Positions 45,793 through 55,620 of a stretch of 64,000 bases of DNA are shown here, in pieces. Below the pieces are notes generated by a model. The model saw nothing but the letters and a program-made list of their open reading frames with translations, did no database searches and was not told where the DNA came from. Every line of letters begins with the position of its first letter. The stretch's first letter is position 1. This stretch comes from Janthinobacterium sp051380735 (GTDB taxonomy: Bacteria; Pseudomonadota; Gammaproteobacteria; Burkholderiales; Burkholderiaceae_D). Location: the NCBI RefSeq assembly GCF_051380735.1, contig NZ_JBNYXQ010000006.1, positions 124,001 through 188,000 on the forward strand. The letters run 5' to 3'. A program made the position numbers and the translations under genes.

Positions 45793-47103
45793 ATGAAACG
45801 TATCGCCATTGCCGCGCTGTGCGCCGGCGCCTTCGCCATCAGCACTTCGGCCGCTGCCGCCACCGACCTCGTCATCGCGACCGTCAACAACGGTCACATG
45901 ATCGAAATGCAAAAGCTCAGCAAGTTCTTCGAGCAGGCCAATCCCGATATCAAACTGAAATGGGTGACCCTGGAAGAGGGCATCCTGCGCCAGCGCATGA
46001 CGACCGATATCGCCACCAAGGGCGGCCAGTTCGACGTGATGACCATCGGCCTGTATGAAACACCGATATGGGGCAAGAAAAACTGGCTGATTCCGATCAA
46101 GCCTGACGCAAAATACGATATTGACGACCTGCTGCCATCGATCCGCGAAGGCCTGTCCGGCGACGGCAAGCTGTGCGCCTCGCCGTTCTATGGCGAAAGC
46201 TCGATGATCATGTACCGCAGCGACCTGGTGAAAAAAGCCGGCATGACGATCGAAGACCGCCCGAGCTGGAACCAGTTGCGCGACGTGGCGGCCAAGATCC
46301 ACGATCCTGCCAACGGCGTGTACGGCATCTGCCTGCGCGGCAAACCGGGCTGGGGCGACAATATGGCGCTCATTACCACCATGGCCAACTCGTTCGGCGG
46401 CCAATTGTTCGACATGAAATGGAAGCCGCAATTTACCAGCAAACCGTGGAAAGACGCGGTTACCATGTATGTCGACCTGATGAAAAAATACGGCCCGCCG
46501 GGCGCGGCCGCCAACAGCTTCAATGAAAACCTGGCGCTGTTCAACCAGGGCAAGTGCGGTATCTGGATCGACGCCACCATCGCTGCGTCGTTCATCACCG
46601 ACCCGAAACAGAGCAAGGTCGCCGACAAGGTCGCGTTTGCGCAGTCGCCGGTCGGCACCACCGAGCGCGGCGCCAACTGGCTGTGGATCTGGTCGCTGGC
46701 AATTCCGGCCAGCACCAAGCACGTGAATGAAGCACAACGCTTCATCAACTGGGCCACTTCGCCCGACTATATCAAGCTGGTCGCCAGGGAAACGAGCTGG
46801 GCCAACGTGCCGACCGGCACGCGCAAATCGACCTATGCCAACCCCGAGTTCCAGAAAGTGGCGAAATTTGCCGCCGCCGAAGGCAAGGCGCTCACCACCA
46901 CCCGCAATGTGCAAAGCACCTTGCTGCCATCGCCTTACGTCGGTGTGCAATTTGCCTCCATCCCCGAATTCCAGGTGATCGGCGTGGCAGCCGGGCAGCA
47001 GATGGCTGCCGCCCTGCTGGGCAAGGTCACGGTAGACCAGGCGCTGGAGCAGTCGCAGCAGACCGCTGAACGCGAGATGCGCAAGGGCGGCTACTACAAA
47101 TAA
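45793..47103 (+). CDS. Polyol ABC transporter substrate-binding protein (SmoE/MtlE-like)
   Basis: A periplasmic binding protein of the sugar-alcohol/carbohydrate class (family 1). It has 436 residues from ATG 45793, with CTGGAGA upstream. The signal peptide ends near TSAAAA, and the mature part opens TDLVIATVNNGHMIEMQKLS. Family features include LKWVTLEEGILRQRMTTDIA, FDVMTIGLYETPIWG, SPFYGESSMIMYRSD and WIDATIAASF. This pattern fits the sorbitol/mannitol binding proteins of Pseudomonas and Rhodobacter better than maltose binders. It is the first gene of the operon. The 97-base gap to the permease contains a GAGGTGA/TCACCTC stem (47142-47179) that may lower downstream expression or protect the first message. 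Confidence 0.92.
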   Translation: MKRIAIAALCAGAFAISTSAAAATDLVIATVNNGHMIEMQKLSKFFEQANPDIKLKWVTLEEGILRQRMTTDIATKGGQFDVMTIGLYETPIWGKKNWLIPIKPDAKYDIDDLLPSIREGLSGDGKLCASPFYGESSMIMYRSDLVKKAGMTIEDRPSWNQLRDVAAKIHDPANGVYGICLRGKPGWGDNMALITTMANSFGGQLFDMKWKPQFTSKPWKDAVTMYVDLMKKYGPPGAAANSFNENLALFNQGKCGIWIDATIAASFITDPKQSKVADKVAFAQSPVGTTERGANWLWIWSLAIPASTKHVNEAQRFINWATSPDYIKLVARETSWANVPTGTRKSTYANPEFQKVAKFAAAEGKALTTTRNVQSTLLPSPYVGVQFASIPEFQVIGVAAGQQMAAALLGKVTVDQALEQSQQTAEREMRKGGYYK

Positions 47104-47200
47104 GATCGTATCTGTCTTGTAGTTAGCCTTGTAAAACAGGTGAGGTGACAGCTCAGGCGCAACTCTGGGCTTTCACCTCCCACGCCCCAAGAGAACGCCC

Positions 47201-48061
47201 ATGAAACGCATAATCCCCCGGACCTTGCTGACGCCGGCAGTCGTTGCTGTCTCCGTCATTTCCGTCATTCCCCTGCTGATCACGCTGTATTACGCCTTTG
47301 TGCGTTATTCCATGCTCGATCCGAGCGGCCATCCTTTCCATGGCCTGGACAATTTCCATTTCTTCTTTACCGATGCCGCCTTTTTGCCGGCATTGCAAAA
47401 TACCTTCACCCTGCTGTTTTCCGTGATGCTGATCACGGTGCTGCTGGGCGCAGCTCTGGGCCTGCTGATCAATGAAGCGTTCCCGGGGCGCGCCATCGTG
47501 CGCGTGCTGCTGATTTCACCGTTCCTGGTGATGCCGGCAGTCAATGCCCTGATGTGGAAGAACATGCTGCTCAATCCCATCTACGGCCTGTTCGCACAGA
47601 TCAGCATTTTCTTTGGCGTCGCGCCCATCGACTGGCTGTCCGCTCACCCGCTCGTGTCGATCATCATGATGGTGTCGTGGCAGTGGCTGCCATTTGCCTG
47701 CCTGATCTTCATGACGGCGCTGCAGTCGATGGACCGTGAACAGCTCGAAGCGGCGCGCATGGACGGCGCCAACTACCTGCAGCAGCTGCGCTACCTCTAC
47801 ATTCCTCACCTGGGGCGGGCAGTATCGGTGGTGCTGATGATCGAGATGATCTTCCTGCTGTCGGTATTTGCCGAAATCTTTACCACCACGGGCGGCGGTC
47901 CCGGCTTCGATACCACCACCATTACTTTCATGATTTACCAGCAGGCACTGCTGTCGTACGACGTCGGCGCCGCTTCCGCCGGTGCGCTGTTCGCCGTGCT
48001 GATCGCTAACATTGCCGCCTTCTTCCTGATGCGCGTCATCGGCAAGAATCTGTCGAAATAA
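47201..48061 (+). CDS. Polyol ABC transporter permease 1 (SmoF/MtlF-like)
   Basis: An inner-membrane permease of the MalF class, 286 residues with six predicted helices. The cytoplasmic EAA loop that docks to the ATPase reads EQLEAARMDGANYLQQLRYLYIP (about residues 180-203). The preceding helix (LVSIIMMVSWQWLPFACLIFM) and the following TTTGGGPGFDTTTITFMIY are typical of sugar-alcohol permeases. It pairs with the next gene, which starts 10 bases on. Like other non-enteric members it lacks the long periplasmic domain of enterobacterial MalF. Confidence 0.93.
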   Translation: MKRIIPRTLLTPAVVAVSVISVIPLLITLYYAFVRYSMLDPSGHPFHGLDNFHFFFTDAAFLPALQNTFTLLFSVMLITVLLGAALGLLINEAFPGRAIVRVLLISPFLVMPAVNALMWKNMLLNPIYGLFAQISIFFGVAPIDWLSAHPLVSIIMMVSWQWLPFACLIFMTALQSMDREQLEAARMDGANYLQQLRYLYIPHLGRAVSVVLMIEMIFLLSVFAEIFTTTGGGPGFDTTTITFMIYQQALLSYDVGAASAGALFAVLIANIAAFFLMRVIGKNLSK

Positions 48062-48071
48062 GGAGACCACC

Positions 48072-48890
48072 ATGCACAATAAATTTGCTTTGTATGGCCG
48101 CACGGTGGCTGCCTGGCTGTTCGCGCTGCTGCTGTTCTTTCCCATCTTCTGGCTGGGACTGATGGCCTTCAAGACGGAAGGGCAAGCCATTTCCACGCCG
48201 CCGCTGCTGTTCTTTACGCCCACCCTGGACAGCTTTCGCGAAGTGCTGGCGCGCGACAATTACTTTGGCTACGCCTGGAACTCGCTGTTTACCAGCGTGG
48301 TCTCGACCGCCATCGGCCTGTTGATCGCGATTCCTGCCGCCTACTCGATGGCGTTTTTCCCCACCGGCGGCACCATCGGCCTGCTGAAATTCATGCTCAG
48401 CTCGCGTTACATGCCCGGCGTGGGCGCCTTGATGCCGATCTATATCTGCTATCAGTACTTCGGCCTGCTCGACACGCGCATCGGCCTGACCATCATGTTC
48501 ATGCTGATGAATTTGCCCATCATGATCTGGCTGCTGTACACCAGCATGAAGGAGCTGCCGCGCGAAATCCTCGAAGCGTCGCGCATGGACGGCGCTACCG
48601 TATGGGACGAATTTCGCCACGTGGTGCTGCCGCTGTCGGTGGGCGGCATCGCTTCGACCGCGCTGGTGTGCATGGTGTGGTCGTGGAACGAATCGTTCTG
48701 GTCGCTGAACCTGGGCGCGTCGAACGCCGGCACCCTGGCCTGGCTGATCGCCTCGTATTCCAGCCCCGAAGGCCTGTTCTGGGCCAAATTGTCAGCCGCT
48801 TCGCTGATGGCAATCGCGCCCATCATGGCCCTCGGATGGTTCTGCCAGAAGCAGTTAGTACAGGGCATGACCTTCGGCGCAGTCAAATAA
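48072..48890 (+). CDS. Polyol ABC transporter permease 2 (SmoG/MtlG-like)
   Basis: The second inner-membrane permease, MalG class, 272 residues with six helices. The EAA loop is LPREILEASRMDGATVWDEFRHVVLP (about 162-187). The segment YMPGVGALMPIYICYQYFGLLDTRIGL and the C-terminal KQLVQGMTFGAVK match the polyol subgroup. It starts 10 bases after permease 1 (AAGGAG ribosome site) and ends 22 bases before the ATPase gene, so the operon is tightly packed. Confidence 0.93.
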   Translation: MHNKFALYGRTVAAWLFALLLFFPIFWLGLMAFKTEGQAISTPPLLFFTPTLDSFREVLARDNYFGYAWNSLFTSVVSTAIGLLIAIPAAYSMAFFPTGGTIGLLKFMLSSRYMPGVGALMPIYICYQYFGLLDTRIGLTIMFMLMNLPIMIWLLYTSMKELPREILEASRMDGATVWDEFRHVVLPLSVGGIASTALVCMVWSWNESFWSLNLGASNAGTLAWLIASYSSPEGLFWAKLSAASLMAIAPIMALGWFCQKQLVQGMTFGAVK

Positions 48891-48912
48891 CTACAGAATA
48901 GAGACACATACC

Positions 48913-49959
48913 ATGCCTTATCTTCAACTGAGCAATATCGAAAAATTCTTCGGCGAGCACCGTGCCATCAAGGGCATCGACCTGGAAATCAGGCAGGGCG
49001 AGTTCGTCGTCTTTGTCGGGCCTTCGGGCTGCGGCAAGTCGACCCTGCTGCGCCTGATTGCCGGCCTGGAACCGATCGACAGCGGCAAGCTGTCGCTCGA
49101 CGGGCGCGACATCACCAACCTGCCTTCGTCCAAGCGCGACCTGGCGATGGTGTTCCAGTCGTATGCGCTGTACCCGCACATGACGGTGTTCCAGAACATG
49201 TCGTTCGCACTGAAACTGGCCGGTGTCGATCCGAAGATCATCCGCGAAAAAGTCGACAAGGCGGCCGCCATCCTCGACCTGGGCCGCTACCTGGAACGCA
49301 CGCCGAAAGAGCTGTCCGGTGGCCAGCGCCAGCGCGTGGCGATCGGCCGTGCCATCGTGCGCGACCCGAAAGTGTTCCTGTTCGACGAGCCGCTGTCGAA
49401 CCTCGACGCGGCGCTGCGCGTGCAGACCCGCATCGAGATCGCCAAGCTGCACCGTGAACTGGGCGCCACCACCATCTATGTCACGCACGACCAGGTCGAG
49501 GCGATGACTCTGGCCGACCGCGTGGTGGTGCTGCGCGACGGCCAGATCGAGCAGCATGGCTCGCCCTTGGCTCTGTATGACCGGCCGGCCAACCGCTTCG
49601 TCGCCCAGTTCATCGGCACGCCGAGCATGAACGTGGTGCCGGCCGGCGCCGCGCCGCAATTGCTGGCGCAGGCGGGCAGCGCGGCGCAGGCCGACGGTTT
49701 TGTCGGCATCCGCCCCGAGCATGTGCACCTGGGTGCGGCCCAGCCGGGCAGCGTGCCCGTCACCGTCGAGCTGGTCGAGTCGCTGGGGGTGGAAACTTTG
49801 ACCTATGTACGCCTGGCCAACAACGTGCAGGTGGTGTCGCGTGGCGCCGAGCGCAGCAGCCTGCAACCTGGCCAGCAGACGCAGCTGACGTTCGAACCGG
49901 GATTTGTCCATTATTTTGACCGCGACGGCAAAACCTATGCCGGCGCGAAAGGAGTCTGA
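48913..49959 (+). CDS. Polyol ABC transporter ATP-binding protein (SmoK/MtlK/UgpC-like)
   Basis: A MalK-class ATPase that powers the transporter, 348 residues. The nucleotide-binding domain shows Walker A GPSGCGKST (residues 36-44), the Q-loop VFQSYALYPHM, signature LSGGQRQR (from 134), Walker B VFLFDEPLSNLD and the H-loop VTHDQVEAMTL. The C-terminal third is the TOBE regulatory domain (FIGTPSMN and GIRPEHVHLG). Some ATPases of this class serve several sugar transporters, but its place within this operon argues for dedicated use. Confidence 0.94.
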   Translation: MPYLQLSNIEKFFGEHRAIKGIDLEIRQGEFVVFVGPSGCGKSTLLRLIAGLEPIDSGKLSLDGRDITNLPSSKRDLAMVFQSYALYPHMTVFQNMSFALKLAGVDPKIIREKVDKAAAILDLGRYLERTPKELSGGQRQRVAIGRAIVRDPKVFLFDEPLSNLDAALRVQTRIEIAKLHRELGATTIYVTHDQVEAMTLADRVVVLRDGQIEQHGSPLALYDRPANRFVAQFIGTPSMNVVPAGAAPQLLAQAGSAAQADGFVGIRPEHVHLGAAQPGSVPVTVELVESLGVETLTYVRLANNVQVVSRGAERSSLQPGQQTQLTFEPGFVHYFDRDGKTYAGAKGV

Positions 49960-49961
49960 TC

Positions 49962-51437
<1,476 letters not shown>

Positions 51438-51447
51438 GGCAGCGGCC

Positions 51448-52380
51448 ATGCGCACCACGCCTGAAAAGGCCGGGTACCGGCTGGCGCAGATGGAGCACGA
51501 GCAGCAGCGCGATGCCACGCCGGGTTTCGAGCCAAAAGGCAGCTACGGCTTCATTCGCTACCTGGAGCACGGTTTTCCGAACCCGCTGGTGCGCTGGCAT
51601 TACCACGAAGAATACGAGCTGCACCTGATCGTCGAAAGCTCGGGCAAGGTCTTCGTCGGCGACTATATCGGCCAGTTTGCGCCTGGTCACCTGGTGCTGA
51701 CGGGGCCGCGTGTGCCGCACAACTGGGTCTCGCTCGATACGCCGCCCGAAGGGGTGGTGCTGCGCGACATGGTGATCCAGTTCGCCCATCCGCCGCTGGC
51801 CGCGATGGCGGCCGTGATGCCCGAGCTGAAAGACCTCTTTCCGCTGCTGCAGCGGGCCTTGCACGGCATCGAGTTCTTCAACGTCAGCGAGCTGTCGCTG
51901 CGGCGCTTTCAGCGCATCCGCGACAGCAGCGGCCTGCCACGCCTGATCGAGTTCCTGACACTGCTCGGTGAACTGGCGCAGACCAGCCACTACCAGCTGC
52001 TGTCGACGATACCGATGCAGTCGAGTGACGACGACGCCGCGCTGGCGCGCATCAGTTCGGCCATCAATTACATCGTCCACAATTACAGCAGCCAGTTCTC
52101 GCTGAAGGAACTGGCCGAACAGGTGGACATGCCGGAGCGGACCTTTTCGCGCTTTTTTCGCAGCGCCACCGGCAACAGCTTTACCGATTTCGTCAACCGC
52201 CTGCGCATCAACAAGGCCTGCCAGCTGCTGATGGAGACCGAACATTACGTCAGCAATATCTGCTACGAGGCCGGTTTCAACAACGTGGCCAACTTCAACC
52301 GCCGTTTCCTGGAACTGAAAGGCATGACGCCAAAGGAATTTCGCCAGCAGGCGCTGGGCCGCTTCGGTGAACAGGGGTAG
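51448..52380 (+). CDS. AraC-family regulator 1 of the polyol operon (MtlR-like)
   Basis: A 310-residue transcription factor from ATG 51448, 10 bases after the dehydrogenase stop; a second Met lies 14 codons in. A cupin-like ligand-binding N-terminus (RWHYHEEYELHLIVESSGKV, then FVGDYIGQFAPGHLVLTGP) is followed by a C-terminal double helix-turn-helix (about residues 205-300: FSLKELAEQVDMPERTFSRF, then ICYEAGFNNVANFNRRFLEL). Mannitol operons of pseudomonads use an AraC-type activator, MtlR, so an activator role at the 45.5-45.8 kb control region is likely. It is closely similar to the next gene. Confidence 0.92.
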   Translation: MRTTPEKAGYRLAQMEHEQQRDATPGFEPKGSYGFIRYLEHGFPNPLVRWHYHEEYELHLIVESSGKVFVGDYIGQFAPGHLVLTGPRVPHNWVSLDTPPEGVVLRDMVIQFAHPPLAAMAAVMPELKDLFPLLQRALHGIEFFNVSELSLRRFQRIRDSSGLPRLIEFLTLLGELAQTSHYQLLSTIPMQSSDDDAALARISSAINYIVHNYSSQFSLKELAEQVDMPERTFSRFFRSATGNSFTDFVNRLRINKACQLLMETEHYVSNICYEAGFNNVANFNRRFLELKGMTPKEFRQQALGRFGEQG

Positions 52381-52446
52381 CGACTTCGCTGCCGTTTTGC
52401 GGTACATTGCATCACTGGCAGCTGACCATAAAAAAACGAGACCGGC

Positions 52447-53397
52447 ATGGAACAGACATGGCTGAAAGAGGCGCAACGCGAGATCGAGCGCAAGCCGCCC
52501 GAACTGGAGCGCGAAAGCTACGACGGCATCATCAACTACCTGGAACACGGCTATCCCAGCTCGCGCGTGCGCTGGCACTGCCATGAAGAATACGAGCTGC
52601 ACCTGATCGTCGCCACCAGCGGGCGCCTGTTCGTCGGCGACTATATCGGCGAATTCTCGCCCGGCCATCTGGTGCTGACGGGCCCGCGCCTGCCGCACAA
52701 CTGGATCTCGACCGCCGTGCCCGAAGGTGGCGTGCCGTTGCGCGACATGATCGTGCAGTTTTCGCACGCGCCGCTGGCTGGCGCGGCGCGCATGATTCCC
52801 GAATTGCGCGAACTGCTGCCGCTGCTGGAGCGCTCCAGCTATGGTGTGGAGTTTTTCGACATGGGCGTGCAGGCCGAGCAATACCTGGCGCGCATCCGCG
52901 CCACCCATGGCGCCGAGCGTTTCGGCCACTTCGTGCAACTGATGGTGGCACTGGCGCGCACCGCCAATTACCGATTGCTGTCGACCGCCTCCCTGCGTTC
53001 GTACGACGATGACGCCACGCTGGCCAAGGTCAATGCGGTGCTCAACTACATCACGGAAAACTACCGTGAGCCGATTTCGGCGGAAATGCTGGCCGAACAG
53101 GTGGGCATGTCGCTGAGTAAATTCTCGCGCTTTTTCCGCAAGGCGACCGGTAACAGCTTTACCGACTTTATCAACCGCCTGCGCATCAACAAGGCCTGCC
53201 AGCTGCTGATGGATACCGACCAGTATGTGTCCAACGTCTGCTATGACGTGGGCTTCCAGAATGTGGCCAATTTCAACCGCCGCTTTTTGCAGGTCAAGGG
53301 CGTCACGCCGAAACAGTTCCGGCGCCAGGCCGATGGCCGCTTTGGCGGTATCGGCGGGCCGCCCGATGAGTCTGTCGCATCTGCGCATCTTTCTTGA
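52447..53397 (+). CDS. AraC-family regulator 2 of the polyol operon, paralogue of regulator 1
   Basis: A 316-residue regulator, clearly a tandem paralogue of the preceding gene. It shares the cupin motifs RWHCHEEYELHLIVATSGR and FVGDYIGEFSPGHLVLTGPR and the helix-turn-helix block FSRFFRKATGNSFTDFINRL. Differences concentrate in the middle (about residues 110-185), which may mean a different ligand or oligomer contact. ATG 52447 lies 66 bases after regulator 1 with no terminator between them. Having two related regulators after one transport operon suggests dual inducers, or antagonistic control of operon and porin. Confidence 0.91.
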   Translation: MEQTWLKEAQREIERKPPELERESYDGIINYLEHGYPSSRVRWHCHEEYELHLIVATSGRLFVGDYIGEFSPGHLVLTGPRLPHNWISTAVPEGGVPLRDMIVQFSHAPLAGAARMIPELRELLPLLERSSYGVEFFDMGVQAEQYLARIRATHGAERFGHFVQLMVALARTANYRLLSTASLRSYDDDATLAKVNAVLNYITENYREPISAEMLAEQVGMSLSKFSRFFRKATGNSFTDFINRLRINKACQLLMDTDQYVSNVCYDVGFQNVANFNRRFLQVKGVTPKQFRRQADGRFGGIGGPPDESVASAHLS

Positions 53398-53471
53398 TTA
53401 TGCTGTCATACGCTTGTCATTTCGACACTGTAGGCTTCCCGGTTCTGATCCAACCAACCCTGAGGAAGCCG

Positions 53472-55526
53472 ATGAACCACACCCTGAACACTCTCCCGAA
53501 ACTGAGCCTGCTGGCGCTTGCCGCCGGCCTGTGCCTGGCCGCCTGCGGCGGCAGCGACAGTCATGACGAAGCCGCCAAGCCGGTTGCCATGACCGGGGTG
53601 TTCCTCGATGGCGCCGTCGAAGGCCTCGACTACGTGGCCGGCAGCGCTGCAAAAGCCAGTACCAATGCCAAGGGCGAATTCGTCTGCAACGCGGGCGATA
53701 GCGTCACTTTCAGCGCCGGTGGCGTGGTGCTGGGCTCAACCTTGTGCAATCCCGTCGTCACGCCGTTGACCCTGGCGGCCAGCACCAGCGTGGCCGACGA
53801 CAAGGTCGTCAACCGCCTGCTGGCGCTGCAGTTGCTGGACGACGACAGCGATCCGTCGAACGGCATCAGGATCACCACCGACGTCAAGACGGCACTGGCC
53901 GGCAAGACGCTGGATTTTTCCGCTACGCCAGCCGTCTTCAACAAGGCGCTGGCCGCGCAGCTCGCTGGCCTGGGCGCCAAATTTGCAGCACGCACGGTCG
54001 ACACCGAACGCCGCGCGCTGGTGCGCGAGCATTTTGAAGACACGCTGGCGTCGAAAGTGGGTACGCCCCTCAACGAGGCACTGACGCAAACCACGCCGCT
54101 GGGCGAAGTGAAGGTGACGGTCACGCGCTACCAGATCCAGGCGGCCAGCAGTTTCTACGTGCCGTACGAAGGGACGAATGCGAAGGTCAAGAGCGACTTT
54201 CCGGGCGGCTTTTTGCCATCGTATGGCTCCGGCCTGGCCTTCAAGGGCACGGCAGCCAATGGCGACCTGGAATTCTATGGCCTGACGGACCGCGGCCCGA
54301 ACGGCGACGGTCCTCTGGTACCGGACCCGAACGTCAAGGGCGCCACCATCGGCAGCAAGATCTTCCCGTCGCCGAGTTTTACGCCCGCGTTTGGCGTGAT
54401 CACGGTGGGCAAGAACGGCGCCGTGCTGGCGTCTTCCACGCCGATCAAGGTCAGCGCCAGCGTCAACACCTCGGGCTTGCCGGTGCCGGTGGGCGCGGTC
54501 GGCAATTCGGCCGAGATCCCGGTGATGGACGCGATGAAATATGATCCGGCCAGCAAGGCCGTCTTCAACGCAGGCGGCCTCGATTCGGAAGCCATCGTGG
54601 TTGACAAGAAGCGCAATGCGCTGTGGGTCTCCGACGAATACGGTCCCTTTATCATCAAGCTCGATGCCGCCACCGGCGTGATCCAGGCCAAATATGAACC
54701 GGGCAAGGGCTTGCCGGTGCTGTTCGCCAAGCGCCGCGCCAACCGCGGCATGGAAGGCATGACGCTCGACACCTCCAACGACAAGCTGTATGCCTTTTTG
54801 CAAAGCCCGCTGACGGACGGCAGCGCCACCTACGCGGTGACGAAAAAAGTCGAACTGATCGAACGCTATGCACGCTTTACGCGCTGGATCGAATTCGACC
54901 CGGCGCTTGGCACCAGCGGCAAAATGTTCGCCTATCCGCTCGATGCGGCAGACTACCAGGACGGGCGCACCGGCAACGCCAAGCTGGGCGACATGGTGGC
55001 GCTTGGTGGCGGCAAGTTCCTCGTCATCGAGCAGGGCGCCGCACCGTCGGGCAAGGTGTTCAATAAACTGATGCTTGTCGACCTGAGCGCGGCCACCGAT
55101 ATTTCGGGCGCTGCCTTCAACGCCACCAGCTCGGATCTGGAAAAGAGCAGCATGGCCGGTGCCGCCGTCAATGGCGCCGATTGGTCACAGGTAAAAGCGA
55201 TGAAGAAAACCTTGCTGCTGGACCTGAACGCGATCGGCTGGGCGGCAGAAAAAGCCGAAGGATTGACACTGATTGACGGTTCGACGATAGCGCTGTCCAA
55301 CGACAATGACTTCGGCATGAAAACCAAAGTGTTTGATGCGAACGGTGTGGAAGTGGAGGGCGCCGATGTCACCAAGTGCACGGTGGACGCGAATGGCGTG
55401 ATCGTCACCGGCAACGCAGCAGGCTGCAATGCCGCCAATACCATCCGCGTGGCGCGCGGCGACGACCGCGAGCGCCCTGCAAGGCTGTGGATAGTGAAGT
55501 TTGCAAAGGCGCTCAGCAGTTATTAA
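53472..55526 (+). CDS. Lipoprotein with esterase-like phytase domain
   Basis: A 684-residue envelope lipoprotein. From ATG 53472, preceded by GAGGAAG, the signal peptide ends in a lipobox LAAC with Cys25, followed by GGSDS. Residues about 35-110 form a small beta-rich domain (GVFLDGAVEGLDYVAGS, then KGEFVCNAGDSVTFSAGG) seen at the start of many bacterial lipoproteins. The rest matches the phytase-like esterase family: LEFYGLTDRGPNGDG, LDSEAIVVDKKRNALWVSDE, MEGMTLD, IALSNDNDFG. The presumed role is hydrolysis of phosphate or other esters, but bacterial members are poorly characterised. It follows the regulators with a 74-base gap and need not be part of the polyol unit. Confidence 0.88.
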   Translation: MNHTLNTLPKLSLLALAAGLCLAACGGSDSHDEAAKPVAMTGVFLDGAVEGLDYVAGSAAKASTNAKGEFVCNAGDSVTFSAGGVVLGSTLCNPVVTPLTLAASTSVADDKVVNRLLALQLLDDDSDPSNGIRITTDVKTALAGKTLDFSATPAVFNKALAAQLAGLGAKFAARTVDTERRALVREHFEDTLASKVGTPLNEALTQTTPLGEVKVTVTRYQIQAASSFYVPYEGTNAKVKSDFPGGFLPSYGSGLAFKGTAANGDLEFYGLTDRGPNGDGPLVPDPNVKGATIGSKIFPSPSFTPAFGVITVGKNGAVLASSTPIKVSASVNTSGLPVPVGAVGNSAEIPVMDAMKYDPASKAVFNAGGLDSEAIVVDKKRNALWVSDEYGPFIIKLDAATGVIQAKYEPGKGLPVLFAKRRANRGMEGMTLDTSNDKLYAFLQSPLTDGSATYAVTKKVELIERYARFTRWIEFDPALGTSGKMFAYPLDAADYQDGRTGNAKLGDMVALGGGKFLVIEQGAAPSGKVFNKLMLVDLSAATDISGAAFNATSSDLEKSSMAGAAVNGADWSQVKAMKKTLLLDLNAIGWAAEKAEGLTLIDGSTIALSNDNDFGMKTKVFDANGVEVEGADVTKCTVDANGVIVTGNAAGCNAANTIRVARGDDRERPARLWIVKFAKALSSY

Positions 55527-55543
55527 ACCTGGCGGCAAAGAGC

Positions 55544-55572
55544 TGGGGTCAGACCCGACGGGTCTGACCCCA
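55544..55572. repeat. REP-like palindrome, copy 2
   Basis: A perfect 14-bp inverted repeat TGGGGTCAGACCCG/CGGGTCTGACCCCA around one central A, followed by GTTTTT. It lies between the convergent lipoprotein and peptidase genes, where it can serve as terminator. The inner arms equal those of the copy at 16311-16337. Confidence 0.88.
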
Positions 55573-55620
55573 GTTTTTATATCCGGGCTGTGGTAACGCT
55601 AACGGCGCTCAAAGCCGGGC

